NCBI GenBank assembly: GCA_016293615.1
Contig: JAEDDX010000007.1
Span: forward strand, 1 to 58,249
Origin: Acetatifactor sp.
Lineage (GTDB): Bacteria > Bacillota > Clostridia > Lachnospirales > Lachnospiraceae
Reading direction: 5' to 3'
DNA length: 58,249 nt
The position numbers and the translations under genes were made by a program. This document shows positions 42,530 to 50,870 of this stretch, one piece after another. Every line of letters starts with the position of its first letter. The first letter of the stretch is position 1. The notes under the pieces are model-generated. The model did not search any database and was not told the DNA's origin. It worked only from the letters and a program-made list of their open reading frames with translations.

Positions 42530-43375
42530 TTATTTTTTAAAATATGCTACCGCGATACCACCGGGACCGATATGGGTTCCGATTGCGCAGCCTACGGTGT
42601 GAATCGGTATACTGTTTGCCATGGATTCATAGATAGAGCTGCTGTCACTCAGATACTTTTGAATCAAAGCATCTGACAAGCCGGTATAACTGACGCAATA
42701 AGGCATCGTAAAATCAATTCCTCCGTCCTTCTCAACTATCTTATTGAGCAGATTATTGCCATTCTTTGAGCCCCTCGCTTTTCCGACAACCGATATGATT
42801 CCTTCTTCAATCGTTACGACAGGCTTAATCGACAGCAATTCACCTGCTGCTGCAGCTACGGAAGAGATTCTGCCGCCTTTTTTCAAATATTCTAAAGTAT
42901 CCAGAAGCCCTAATATTCTGATATGTTTCTTTTTTTCTTCCAATAAAGCGATAATCTCCCTGCATGAAACACCCTGATCCCGTAATCTTACGGCATATTC
43001 AACCAAAATTCGTTCCCCGGCACAGGCATTTTCAGAATCGACAAGATAGACATGCTCATAATCGGAAGCGGAAATGTTGGCGCTTTGATAACAGCCGGAC
43101 AGCTTTGAGGAAATCGTGATACAGATGACCTCATCGTTTGCCTTTACACTTTCTTCGAAAAATTCTTCATATTCGTAGGGGCTTGCCTGACTGGTCTTTG
43201 GAAGTGTATCGGATTCAATCAATTTCAGATAGAAATCCTCATGACTTAATGTAGCGCCGTCCAGATATTCTTCACCTTCAAACGAAACCTTGAGCGGCAG
43301 GATGGTAATCCCCATCTTTTCTGCTTCCGCAGGAAGAATATCACATCCGGAATCCGCAATGATTCTAATACTCAT
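42530..43375 (-). CDS. DegV family fatty acid-binding protein
   Basis: The 281-residue protein has the DegV start IRIIADSGCDILP, the TSQASPYEYEEFFEE motif, and ICITISSKLSGCYQSA, which lines the fatty-acid site. A C-terminal GPGGIAVAYF segment ends it. DegV (FakB-type) proteins present fatty acids to a kinase, FakA, for phosphorylation; no fakA is in the window. TTGGAGG precedes the ATG. Confidence 0.92.
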   Translation of the reverse strand: MSIRIIADSGCDILPAEAEKMGITILPLKVSFEGEEYLDGATLSHEDFYLKLIESDTLPKTSQASPYEYEEFFEESVKANDEVICITISSKLSGCYQSANISASDYEHVYLVDSENACAGERILVEYAVRLRDQGVSCREIIALLEEKKKHIRILGLLDTLEYLKKGGRISSVAAAAGELLSIKPVVTIEEGIISVVGKARGSKNGNNLLNKIVEKDGGIDFTMPYCVSYTGLSDALIQKYLSDSSSIYESMANSIPIHTVGCAIGTHIGPGGIAVAYFKK

Positions 43376-43465
43376 ACTTTATTTCCTCCAAGATTGGTTA
43401 GTCTCTGAATCAGGACTCTAATAATAAACATAGTGTTGATTAAATCACTCATTTAGTTATATAAT

Positions 43466-43487
43466 TGATTGCAAACCGAGTCAATCA
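43466..43487. repeat. Inverted repeat TGATTG-N10-CAATCA in the degV-tetR intergenic region
   Basis: Six-base arms lie 85 bases before the tetR start. The related short palindrome TGATTAAATCA lies at 43437-43447. They may be regulator sites for degV, the TetR-like protein, or both. Confidence 0.4.
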
Positions 43488-43500
43488 TTAAATTTGTACA

Positions 43501-43522
43501 ATTTGTTATTTAATAAACAAAT
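43501..43522. promoter_or_regulatory. Candidate TetR-type operator
   Basis: ATTTGTT-N8-AACAAAT is an inverted repeat with perfect seven-base arms that covers the -35 region of the tetR promoter, a position suited to autorepression. Confidence 0.5.
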
Positions 43523-43530
43523 ACTATGAT
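43503..43530 (+). promoter_or_regulatory. Promoter of the TetR family gene
   Basis: TTGTTA (43503-43508), 16 bases, TATGAT (43525-43530), about 20 bases before the start codon. Confidence 0.55.
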
Positions 43531-43550
43531 AAATGTATAGGAGACGGGTC

Positions 43551-44105
43551 ATGGATGCCAGAGTGCGATATACAAAGCATATAATCAGAACAACTTTTTT
43601 ATCATTGCTGAAAGAATATCCTGTGAATAAAATCACTGTGACCATGATATGTAAGCAGGCAGAAATCAATCGTGCTACTTTCTATAAATATTTCGACAAT
43701 CCATATGATTGTCTGGCGAAGATCGAGGAAGAATTATTAGAAGAGATGCAGGACAAAATCGTAAAAAGCAGAAGCAGAGAATTCGCTTCTGTGTTTAAGA
43801 TCATTCTGGATCTGCTGAAGGCACATGCCGATGACTATTGTATCCTGTTTTCTCAGAATGGAGATCAGGTCTTTAAAGAGAGAGTCTTCGGATTGTGTTA
43901 TCATGAGAATATGGACCTGATTGCATCCAGATTTGAGAATTTGAGCCCGAAAGAGCAGGAGTGGTTATATGACTTTATCCTGGAAGGCTGCAACGGAATC
44001 TTAAACCGCTGGATCAGTCATGGAATGCAGGATCCGGTCAGCGAGATTTTTCAGTTTACTTATAAACTGGTGAATCTGATCCATGAGGAATTGCCCAATA
44101 AATAG
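43551..44105 (+). CDS. TetR/AcrR family transcriptional regulator
   Basis: The 184-residue protein has an N-terminal TetR helix-turn-helix (VNKITVTMICKQAEINRATFYKYFDN) and a C-terminal helical domain of the type seen in DhaS/TetR_C-like regulators. The ATG at 43551 follows ATAGGAGACGGGTC; an upstream ATG at 43533 precedes this ribosome site and is rejected. No effector gene is adjacent in an operon. A dyad over its own promoter suggests autoregulation, and the divergent degV gene is a possible target. Confidence 0.88.
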   Translation: MDARVRYTKHIIRTTFLSLLKEYPVNKITVTMICKQAEINRATFYKYFDNPYDCLAKIEEELLEEMQDKIVKSRSREFASVFKIILDLLKAHADDYCILFSQNGDQVFKERVFGLCYHENMDLIASRFENLSPKEQEWLYDFILEGCNGILNRWISHGMQDPVSEIFQFTYKLVNLIHEELPNK

Positions 44106-44130
44106 GTTTATGTTCCAAAAGAAAATCAGG

Positions 44131-44156
44131 AAAGCCCTCTGCATGCAGAAGGCTTT
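44131..44156. terminator. Bidirectional terminator between tetR and the ttcA-like gene
   Basis: AAAGCC and GGCTTT flank the palindromic TCTGCATGCAGA between the convergent genes. T-runs on both sides are short. Confidence 0.65.
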
Positions 44157-44168
44157 CGCGCAATCGTA

Positions 44169-44891
44169 TTATTCTTTTCTTTCCCATCCCCTGATGCCGC
44201 TGTTTGTGATAGCGGTAAACATTCTCTCCTTAACGCCCGGTGTTTCTAAGTTTATGGAACGCAGCAGATCTTTCACGTATTCTCTTCTGGTATTGCCGTC
44301 TGCCGGACAGGGACTTTTCACCACGGGAACATTATATTTATGTACAAAGCCGATGACATCCACTTCATCCATATACATGAGAGGGCGAATGACCGTCAGA
44401 TTCATTCTGTCGAGGTATGTGACAGGAGAGAAGGTATGAATGCGCCCCTCGAAAATGAGTGACATCAACATCGTCTCAATGACATCATCCTTGTGATGTG
44501 CATAAGCCACTTTATTACAGCCTGCCTCGCGGATGGCCTGATTCAGCGCACCTTTTCGCATCTTAGCACACAATGAGCAGGGGTTTTCCTCCTTGCGTTC
44601 ATCAAAAATAATTTGGGCAATATCCGTTTTCACAATTGTATAAGGTACTTCAAGCTTTGCACAGAGTTCCTTGATCTGCTCTAAATTCAGATTATCAAAA
44701 CCCAGGTCCACGGTTACGGCGTGCAGTTCGAATTTTTTCGGATAGAACCGCATCAGACCATGTAATGCATAGAGCAAAGTCAGACTGTCCTTACCGCCTG
44801 ATATGCCGACCGCAATCCTGTCGCCCTCTTCAATCATTTGATAATCGTCAACCGCCTTCCGGACGCGGCTCATAACCTGCTGTAGCTTCAT
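44169..44891 (-). CDS. TtcA/TtuA family tRNA 2-thiolation protein
   Basis: The 240-residue ATP pyrophosphatase has the PP-loop VGISGGKDSLTLLY. The C-x-x-C pair in NPCSLCAKMRKGAL, with a later cysteine in SPCPADGN, would bind an iron-sulfur cluster as in TtcA. AYAHHKDDVIETMLMSL is also conserved. It probably thiolates a tRNA pyrimidine. It is shorter than E. coli TtcA, and the modified position is not certain. It has its own promoter on the minus strand. Confidence 0.9.
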   Translation of the reverse strand: MKLQQVMSRVRKAVDDYQMIEEGDRIAVGISGGKDSLTLLYALHGLMRFYPKKFELHAVTVDLGFDNLNLEQIKELCAKLEVPYTIVKTDIAQIIFDERKEENPCSLCAKMRKGALNQAIREAGCNKVAYAHHKDDVIETMLMSLIFEGRIHTFSPVTYLDRMNLTVIRPLMYMDEVDVIGFVHKYNVPVVKSPCPADGNTRREYVKDLLRSINLETPGVKERMFTAITNSGIRGWERKE

Positions 44892-44955
44892 TGGATTCTC
44901 CTATTTATTTTGCCTGATTGTATTATGATTTTATGATTCTGAATGATTACAGTAT

Positions 44956-44984
44956 ATTGTAAAAGGATTCGTGCCTATTGACAA
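44956..44984 (-). promoter_or_regulatory. Promoter of the ttcA-like gene
   Basis: Read on the minus strand: TTGTCA (44984-44979), 17 bases, TACAAT (44961-44956), about 65 bases before the start codon. Confidence 0.7.
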
Positions 44985-45023
44985 TATCATTTTCTAAAAA
45001 AACGAAAATCTTTCGGATTTTGC

Positions 45024-45052
45024 TTGTTATCCATTCACGAAAATAGTATGAT
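45024..45052 (+). promoter_or_regulatory. Promoter of the AI-2E family transporter gene
   Basis: TTGTTA (45024-45029), 17 bases, TATGAT (45047-45052), 28 bases before the ATG. Confidence 0.65.
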
Positions 45053-45080
45053 GATAAAAGAAGTTGAAGGGGGTACTGCA

Positions 45081-46400
45081 ATGAAAATCAAGTTCAATAA
45101 CAAATATTTCTGCTGGGGAGTAACTGCTTTTCTGACAATTGCTGCCGGTATCGTTTTTTACTATTTTGTGTTCCACAGTGCCAATATTATGGCAGGGATT
45201 CAGACCATTACGGGAATACTTATGCCTGTCGTCGTCGGAATGGCGATTTCCTATCTGCTTTCCCCTGTTGTGAATTACACCGAGAAATATTTTCTGTTGC
45301 CCGTCTGTGAAAAGTTGAAGTGGAAAGAATCGCCGAGGCGAAGGAAGACGATTCGAGCGATTGCAATATTGATAACTGCGTTTCTCTTTTCCTTCGGCAT
45401 CTATATGCTGTTGTATATGCTGATCAGACAGATCGTACCCAGTGTGCAGAACATTATTGCCAATTTTGACACCTACATTTCCTATGTTACGGAATGGATT
45501 AACCGTATCTTAAAAGACAATCCTGAAAAGAGCGCCTATATCATCAATCTGGTTGACAAGTATTCCGCACAGTTGGAGGATTGGGTTAAGTCGCTGATTC
45601 CGGATCCGACCATTTTGATCAAGAAAGTATCCTTAAGTGTGATTGGGGTGTTGAGCTTTTTATGGAACTTCCTGATTGGATTTATCATCTCTATCTATGT
45701 GCTGGCAAGCAAAGAGAAATTTGCATCCCAGGCAAAGAAAGCAGCTTACGCCTTCTTTGAGCAGGATACTGCAAACCAGGTTCTTGCCAATGTCAGATTT
45801 ACACACGATACCTTTATCGGGTTTATCGGCGGTAAAATCGTAGATTCCATCATCATAGGACTCATCTGTTTTATCGGTATGAATTTCATTGACCCGACCT
45901 ACGCAGCTTTGATCAGCGTGATCATCGGTGTGACCAATATTATTCCTTTCTTCGGACCATACCTCGGTGCGATTCCAAGCGTCATTCTGATGTTTCTGGT
46001 AGACCCTATGCATCCGTTAAACTGTGTGTATCTGGCGGTTTTCCTGATTTTGCTGCAGCAGTTCGACGGTAATATCCTTGGTCCCAAGATTCTTGGAAGC
46101 AGTACAGGTCTTACCGGTTTCTGGGTTATATTTGCAATCACACTGTTCGGCGGACTGTTTGGCATTATAGGCATGATTGTCGGTGTACCTATTTTTGCGG
46201 TAATCTATGCGGCCATCAGAGCTGTGATCAATATCAGGCTGGTAAAGAAGGGGCTTCCGATAGAAGCATATAAGTATATGAAGCTTGCTTATATCGACGA
46301 GAACGGCTTCCATGACATTGTTGTAGAGCCGAAAAAGAAAGAGAAGCCCGGAAAAAAGAAAGGAAAAAAAGATGAGGTTTCTGATACAGAGAGTAAGTGA
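45081..46400 (+). CDS. AI-2E family transporter
   Basis: The 439-residue membrane protein has N-terminal helices, a soluble middle region, and the C-terminal family block (SVIIGVTNIIPFFGPYLGAIP, then QQFDGNILGPKILG). Members export or exchange small molecules or ions; the autoinducer-2 role holds only for some. The tail is very lysine-rich (PKKKEKPGKKKGKKDE). GAAGGGGG precedes the ATG. It overlaps dtd by 29 bases. Confidence 0.9.
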   Translation: MKIKFNNKYFCWGVTAFLTIAAGIVFYYFVFHSANIMAGIQTITGILMPVVVGMAISYLLSPVVNYTEKYFLLPVCEKLKWKESPRRRKTIRAIAILITAFLFSFGIYMLLYMLIRQIVPSVQNIIANFDTYISYVTEWINRILKDNPEKSAYIINLVDKYSAQLEDWVKSLIPDPTILIKKVSLSVIGVLSFLWNFLIGFIISIYVLASKEKFASQAKKAAYAFFEQDTANQVLANVRFTHDTFIGFIGGKIVDSIIIGLICFIGMNFIDPTYAALISVIIGVTNIIPFFGPYLGAIPSVILMFLVDPMHPLNCVYLAVFLILLQQFDGNILGPKILGSSTGLTGFWVIFAITLFGGLFGIIGMIVGVPIFAVIYAAIRAVINIRLVKKGLPIEAYKYMKLAYIDENGFHDIVVEPKKKEKPGKKKGKKDEVSDTESK

Positions 46401-46827
46401 GGCTTCCGTAAGCGTTGACGATAAGGTAATCGGACGGATCGGGAAAGGGTTTCTGGTTCTGATCGGTATCAGTGATACGGATACCGAGATGCTTGCGGAG
46501 AAAATGGTGAAAAAGATGATCGGCCTTAGAATTTTTGAGGATGAAAACGGTAAGACCAATCTGGATCTTAAGTCCGTGGACGGCCGGCTTCTGTTGATTT
46601 CTCAGTTTACCCTGTATGCGGACTGCCGCAAGGGAAACAGACCTTCCTTTGTGAAGGCAGGAAAACCTGAATCGGCAAATCATTTATATGAGAAGATCAT
46701 ATCCCTCTGCAAAGAAACAGGGATAGTTGTCGAGCAGGGATGTTTCGGAGCCGATATGAAGGTTTCTCTACTAAATGACGGACCGTTTACCGTTGTTTTG
46801 GACTCCATGGAAATATTTGGAGAATAA
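46372..46827 (+). CDS. dtd: D-aminoacyl-tRNA deacylase
   Basis: The 151-residue protein has the DTD motifs MRFLIQRVSEASV, LLISQFTLYADCRKGNRPSF and the cross-subunit G-P loop region near LLNDGPFTVVLDS. It removes D-amino acids and glycine mischarged on tRNA. The start lies within the end of the transporter gene after AAAGGA, so the two are co-transcribed. Confidence 0.95.
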   Translation: MRFLIQRVSEASVSVDDKVIGRIGKGFLVLIGISDTDTEMLAEKMVKKMIGLRIFEDENGKTNLDLKSVDGRLLLISQFTLYADCRKGNRPSFVKAGKPESANHLYEKIISLCKETGIVVEQGCFGADMKVSLLNDGPFTVVLDSMEIFGE

Positions 46828-46952
46828 AGTGCGGATAAGTGCATATTATGAATGGGCAGTGTGCTGTTTTTGGACTGTACGCCATGCCTGTTTTAAGATA
46901 TACTTTAAGTATCAATATCATTCAGCTATGAAGGAATAGCAAGGAGGTACAT

Positions 46953-48428
46953 ATGGGTGGTTTAGAAATTGCTTTGCTTGTTGCGCTGATCGTGATTGCT
47001 TTGCTGGCTGTCATATTAATGACAGGGTATGTGAAAGCGTCGCCTGATACGGCAATCATCATTTCCGGTCTGAGGAAGGATCCTAAGGTTCTGATAGGAA
47101 AAGCCGGTATTAAGATTCCTTTCCTGGAGAGAAAAGATGAGCTGAATCTGCAATTGATTCCGATTGATGTAAAAACATCGAACGCGGTTCCGACTGCGGA
47201 TTACATCAACATCAATGTGGATGCGACTGTAAACGTAAAGATCAGTGACAATGAAGAAAGACTCAAGCTCGCGGCGCAGAACTTTCTGAATAAACAGGCT
47301 GATTATATCGGCCGTGTCGCAAGGGAAGTTCTGGAAGGTAATGTGCGTGAAATTGTCGGTAAGATGGCTTTGGAGGAAATGGTTTCCGATCGTCAGAAAT
47401 TTGCTTTTCTGGTCAAGGAGAATGCTGAGCCTGACCTTGCTGCAATGGGACTTGACATCATCAGTTTTAATGTACAGAACTTTGTCGACGGCAACGGCGT
47501 CATTGAGAACCTCGGTGTGGATAACATCGTAAAAATCCAGAAGAATGCAGCGATTTCCCGTGCAGAAAGCGAGAAGGAAATTGCCAAAGCGCAGGCAAGT
47601 GCAAAGCGTGAGGCCAATGAGGCTGAGGTAAATGCCGAGACAGAAATTGCAAAGAAAAGAAATGAACTTGATATTCAGAAGGCAGAGCTCAAGCGTATGG
47701 CAGACAGCAAGCAGGCTGAGGCAGATGCCGCTTATCGGATTCAGGAAGAGGAACAGCGTAAAACCGTTGAAATCACCACTGCAAACGCGAACATTGCAAA
47801 GCAGGAGAAGGAAATTCTCCTGAAGCAAAAAGAAGCCGAAGTCATGGAACAGGCTCTCGATGCTCAGGTTAAGAAGAAAGCAGAAGCTGAAAAGTTTGCA
47901 AAGCAGCAACAGGCAGATGCCCAGCTGTATGAGAGACAGAGAGAGGCAGAAGCGAAGAAATTCGAAACCGAGAAGGAAGCCGAGGCAATGAAGGCTCAGG
48001 CTGAGGCAAGAAGATATACCATGGAGCAGGAAGCTGACGGTATCCGCACCAAGGGTATTGCTGAGGCAGAGGCTATCCGTGCAAAAGCGATTGCAGAAGC
48101 CGAAGGTATCGAGAAGAAGGCGGAAGCTATGGCGAAGATGGGTGAGGCTGCTGTCCTTGAAATGTACTTTAAGGCACTTCCCGAAGTCGTTCGCAATGCG
48201 GCACAGCCTTTAACCAGCGTAGATCGTATCACCATGTACGGTGACGGTAATTCATCCAGATTAATGAAGGATATCATGGGTACCGTGGTACAGGTAACAG
48301 ACGGTCTGAAAGAATCAACGGGCGTTGATCTGCAGGCGGTTCTCTCCGGATTCCTCGCAGGCAAAGTTGCTTCCACCGATGCTACTGCGAAGGCGAATGG
48401 CTCAGCAGGAGAGTACACAGAAGAGTAA
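46953..48428 (+). CDS. Flotillin-like SPFH domain protein
   Basis: The 491-residue protein has an N-terminal membrane helix (IALLVALIVIALLAVILMTGYV), an SPFH/PHB domain to about residue 190, and then a long coiled coil rich in Glu-Ala repeats. A hydrophobic C-terminal region ends it. It resembles FloT, an organiser of membrane microdomains. No NfeD-type partner gene is adjacent. AAGGAGG precedes the ATG. Codon repeats in the coiled coil create many spurious antisense frames. Confidence 0.93.
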   Translation: MGGLEIALLVALIVIALLAVILMTGYVKASPDTAIIISGLRKDPKVLIGKAGIKIPFLERKDELNLQLIPIDVKTSNAVPTADYININVDATVNVKISDNEERLKLAAQNFLNKQADYIGRVAREVLEGNVREIVGKMALEEMVSDRQKFAFLVKENAEPDLAAMGLDIISFNVQNFVDGNGVIENLGVDNIVKIQKNAAISRAESEKEIAKAQASAKREANEAEVNAETEIAKKRNELDIQKAELKRMADSKQAEADAAYRIQEEEQRKTVEITTANANIAKQEKEILLKQKEAEVMEQALDAQVKKKAEAEKFAKQQQADAQLYERQREAEAKKFETEKEAEAMKAQAEARRYTMEQEADGIRTKGIAEAEAIRAKAIAEAEGIEKKAEAMAKMGEAAVLEMYFKALPEVVRNAAQPLTSVDRITMYGDGNSSRLMKDIMGTVVQVTDGLKESTGVDLQAVLSGFLAGKVASTDATAKANGSAGEYTEE

Positions 48429-48485
48429 AAGAGTGCAGCTCACAGGCAATCGGTGTTCCCCGTAAAGTGATTCGCATAAAAAAGA

Positions 48486-48520
48486 ATACACCCGTACACT
48501 TGACTAGTGTGCGGGTGTAT
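48486..48520. terminator. Bidirectional terminator between the flotillin and recombinase genes
   Basis: ATACACCCGTACACT (48486-48500) pairs over 15 bp with AGTGTGCGGGTGTAT (48506-48520). The TAG of the recombinase gene lies at the loop, so its last codons are part of the hairpin. Confidence 0.85.
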
Positions 48521-49544
48521 TTTGTGTATTACGCCAGTTTCTGGTCTCTTTGGAGACATTTTGTGCAGCCTTGGCATACACATTGGTGGATGTCAGGCTT
48601 TGATGGTTCATTCTCTGCTGCAGAGCGAGAATATCGTGTCCGCCGTATTCAGGATCTCTCATGTAGAATTCCATGGCGAAGCTGGAACGAAGCTTATGAC
48701 AATTGATCAGCCCGGCTTTTTCGGGAATTGCAGCCTGGACATATTTGGGAACAATATTTTCATATTGTCTGACGGACAAACGCTCACCCTTTTCTGAAAT
48801 GATCAGAGGGTCTTTGAAGCCAGCGTAAAGAGGATATAATTGCTTTTTTTCTTCCATGTAGTCACGCAGATATTCCGCAGATTCATCCGAAAAATAGATT
48901 TTGCTGAGTTTTCCGCCTTTTCTACGAACGATAATGCTGCATTCATTCAAATCGACATCATTGTTATCTGCACCCTGAAGCTCCGAAACACGCATGCCCG
49001 TATCCAGAAACAGAAAAACCATTGCCAAATCACGCTTTATGTATCTTGTGTGCCATTTTTTCTGCCGTTCCGAGAGCCCCGTACCATAACGAATTGTCTG
49101 TAACAGGCGTTCCTGTTCCTCGAGGTTGAGATAAACGACATAATCTTTTGGAGGTATCTTCACTTTCTGGGTGCCAAGGACCGGATTATACTGGATGACC
49201 TGTAAAGTATTGATCAGATAAGTATACATGGCAGAAATGGATGATTTCATGCGTGCAACGGTCTTTATTTCATGTTCATCAGAAAAAAGTTCAATATACT
49301 TATCCAAGTCCTCAGCAGAAACTTCCTTCATATCGGAGGGCTGAATCTGTTTGACTGTCATTTCACAAAAATAAGGATGCGTATCGATTAAGAACTCAAA
49401 AAATTTCTTCAGATCCCTTGCATAACCAAGGCGCGTATTCAAAACACGTTCCGCTTTACGCCCAATAAAAATGTTGGTACAAAAGTCCGGAAGATCATTC
49501 AGCAATGAAATCAATAACTGTGAATTGGTTTGTTTTTCCTTCAT
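48504..49544 (-). CDS. Tyrosine recombinase, XerS/XerC-D-like
   Basis: The 346-residue recombinase has an N-terminal SAM-like domain (LPDFCTNIFIGRKAERVLNT) and a catalytic domain. Active-site residues: R in DTGMRVSEL, K in VRRKGGKLSK, HxxR in CHKLRSSFAMEF, H in RMNHQSLTS and Y in TNVYAKA. Length and domain spacing resemble XerS of streptococci and lactococci more than the 295-300-residue XerC/D. Family phage integrases are less likely, since no phage genes are near. AAAGGA precedes the ATG, and a dif-like site lies 117 bases upstream. Confidence 0.88.
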   Translation of the reverse strand: MKEKQTNSQLLISLLNDLPDFCTNIFIGRKAERVLNTRLGYARDLKKFFEFLIDTHPYFCEMTVKQIQPSDMKEVSAEDLDKYIELFSDEHEIKTVARMKSSISAMYTYLINTLQVIQYNPVLGTQKVKIPPKDYVVYLNLEEQERLLQTIRYGTGLSERQKKWHTRYIKRDLAMVFLFLDTGMRVSELQGADNNDVDLNECSIIVRRKGGKLSKIYFSDESAEYLRDYMEEKKQLYPLYAGFKDPLIISEKGERLSVRQYENIVPKYVQAAIPEKAGLINCHKLRSSFAMEFYMRDPEYGGHDILALQQRMNHQSLTSTNVYAKAAQNVSKETRNWRNTQNTPAH

Positions 49545-49660
49545 TCTGTTTTCCTTTCATTTCAGTGACAATTGAGAAATGCTTCACAAAACCTATCGGA
49601 ACACCGTAACCTCGAATATTCGTACAAAAACCACTCTCAAGAGTCAAAAAGCGGTATATG

Positions 49661-49688
49661 TATTCGGAAAATGTATATTATGCGAACA
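49661..49688. other. Candidate dif-like Xer recombination site
   Basis: A 28-base site with arms TTCGGAAAAT (49663-49672) and ATTATGCGAA (49677-49686) forms an imperfect inverted repeat around GTAT. Its centre ATGTATATTATG (49671-49682) equals the core of E. coli dif as I recall it. Overall I count 19 of 28 matches to both E. coli and B. subtilis dif from memory. Longer ATATGTA/TACATAT arms flank it. It could instead be an operator or a poor terminator of the carbonic anhydrase gene. Confidence 0.55.
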
Positions 49689-49705
49689 CATACATATCTT
49701 TTCCA

Positions 49706-50218
49706 CTACTTCCGTGATTCCTGTAAGGCTTTGTATTCCTTTGAGATTTTGACATAATGAGCGGCATTATCATGAATATGATCGATTTCTTCCTGCGTCA
49801 GAGAACGAATTACTTTTCCGGGAACACCGATTACCAGAGAATTATCCGGTATGTTAGAATGTTCCGTGACAACGCATCCAGCACCCACAATACAGTTTTT
49901 GCCGATCACGGCATGATTCATCACAATGGCGCCCATGCCGATGAGGCAATGATCGCTGATCTTGCATCCATGAAGAATTGCGCCGTGTCCTATGCTGACA
50001 TTGTCGCCGATCGTGACATTCACCCAGGGATCCACATGAATCACACAATTGTCCTGCACATTGCTGTTTTTGCCGATGCGGATGCAGGTTTCTTCTGCAC
50101 GAATCACTGCATGAAACCAGATGCTTGTATCGCTCTCAATGAAAACATTTCCCTTGATGACTGCGTCCTGTGCGACAAAACAGGACGAATCTATGACTGG
50201 CTCTTTCTGTAGTATCAT
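49706..50218 (-). CDS. Gamma-carbonic anhydrase family protein
   Basis: The 170-residue left-handed beta-helix protein shows hexapeptide repeats and metal-ligand histidines in NVQDNCVIHVDP and SIGHGAILHGC. GMGAIVMNHAVIG and IGVPGKVIR follow. Members bind zinc or iron and hydrate carbon dioxide, though many YrdA-like relatives lack proven activity. It is on the minus strand after a 100-base gap from the Nudix gene. Confidence 0.9.
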   Translation of the reverse strand: MILQKEPVIDSSCFVAQDAVIKGNVFIESDTSIWFHAVIRAEETCIRIGKNSNVQDNCVIHVDPWVNVTIGDNVSIGHGAILHGCKISDHCLIGMGAIVMNHAVIGKNCIVGAGCVVTEHSNIPDNSLVIGVPGKVIRSLTQEEIDHIHDNAAHYVKISKEYKALQESRK

Positions 50219-50321
50219 ACTGCTTACTCTTCGCTCCTATTGATTGTTAATAAATTGACAATGTCGAAAAAATATTCAGCGTTATAGGTCCGGTTATTAC
50301 GAAACGATGTACTGGTTTAAA

Positions 50322-50870
50322 TCAGGAATGAGCAAAGAACCAGGCGCATACCTGCGCTCTTGAGCTGAATGATTCCGTTTCAAGCATTGCCTTAAGCTGG
50401 TCCTTTGAATAAAATTTAGCATCGATTTCTTCGTTGTTTGAAGCGTGGCTTTCGATATCTCCCTCGGCTTCAATAAAAGCAATATAGGTTGTGGTGTCGG
50501 AAATCGCAACTGCCGCATAGGAAGGATGCAGAATATCGATGATTCGTCTGACCTTAAGTCCGGTCTCTTCATACAATTCTCTCGCTATGCACTCTTCTAT
50601 TGTTTCATCAGCCTCCAGCATACCGGCACACAGATTATAGATGGAGCGATTCACGCCCATCCGAAATTCGTGCAGCAAAAGCATTTTGTCTCCCTGATAA
50701 GCCACAATGGAGACGCCGCTGGGATTGATACCCAATTCCGTTTCGTCTTTCAAGTCTCTTCTGCTGACTATTTCATACTTTTTCTCGCGTCCTGCCCTGT
50801 TGAGATAAGTCAGTTCGTAATTTTTGAGGTAACGACTGTCGCGGACCTTTTCAAATTTCAGTAATTTCAT
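50322..50870 (-). CDS. Nudix hydrolase, ADP-ribose pyrophosphatase-like
   Basis: The 182-residue protein has a complete Nudix box, from GMLEADETIEECIA to RELYEETGL. Upstream, LLHEFRMGVNRSIYNLCAG resembles ADP-ribose pyrophosphatases. The start ATG at 50870 follows GGAG and overlaps the RNase G stop as ATGA; an earlier ATG at 50882 would leave no proper ribosome site. Substrate is not proven. Confidence 0.9.
   Translation of the reverse strand: MKLLKFEKVRDSRYLKNYELTYLNRAGREKKYEIVSRRDLKDETELGINPSGVSIVAYQGDKMLLLHEFRMGVNRSIYNLCAGMLEADETIEECIARELYEETGLKVRRIIDILHPSYAAVAISDTTTYIAFIEAEGDIESHASNNEEIDAKFYSKDQLKAMLETESFSSRAQVCAWFFAHS

Noticed and set aside
46828..46952. A terminator or promoter between dtd and the flotillin gene
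   Set aside because: CAG-TGTG-CTG with TTTTT is only a three-base stem, and TATACT at about 46900 lacks a -35. Nothing here is firm enough to list.
48504..49544. Integrase of a prophage or integrative element
   Set aside because: No phage, conjugation or excisionase genes, no tRNA attachment site and no flanking direct repeats are seen; the neighbours are core genes. A Xer role fits better.
49600..49640. LexA box near the recombinase gene (GAACACCGTAAC and CGAATATTCG)
   Set aside because: Neither fits GAAC-N4-GTTC in both halves, unlike the clear boxes at 41955 and 41986.
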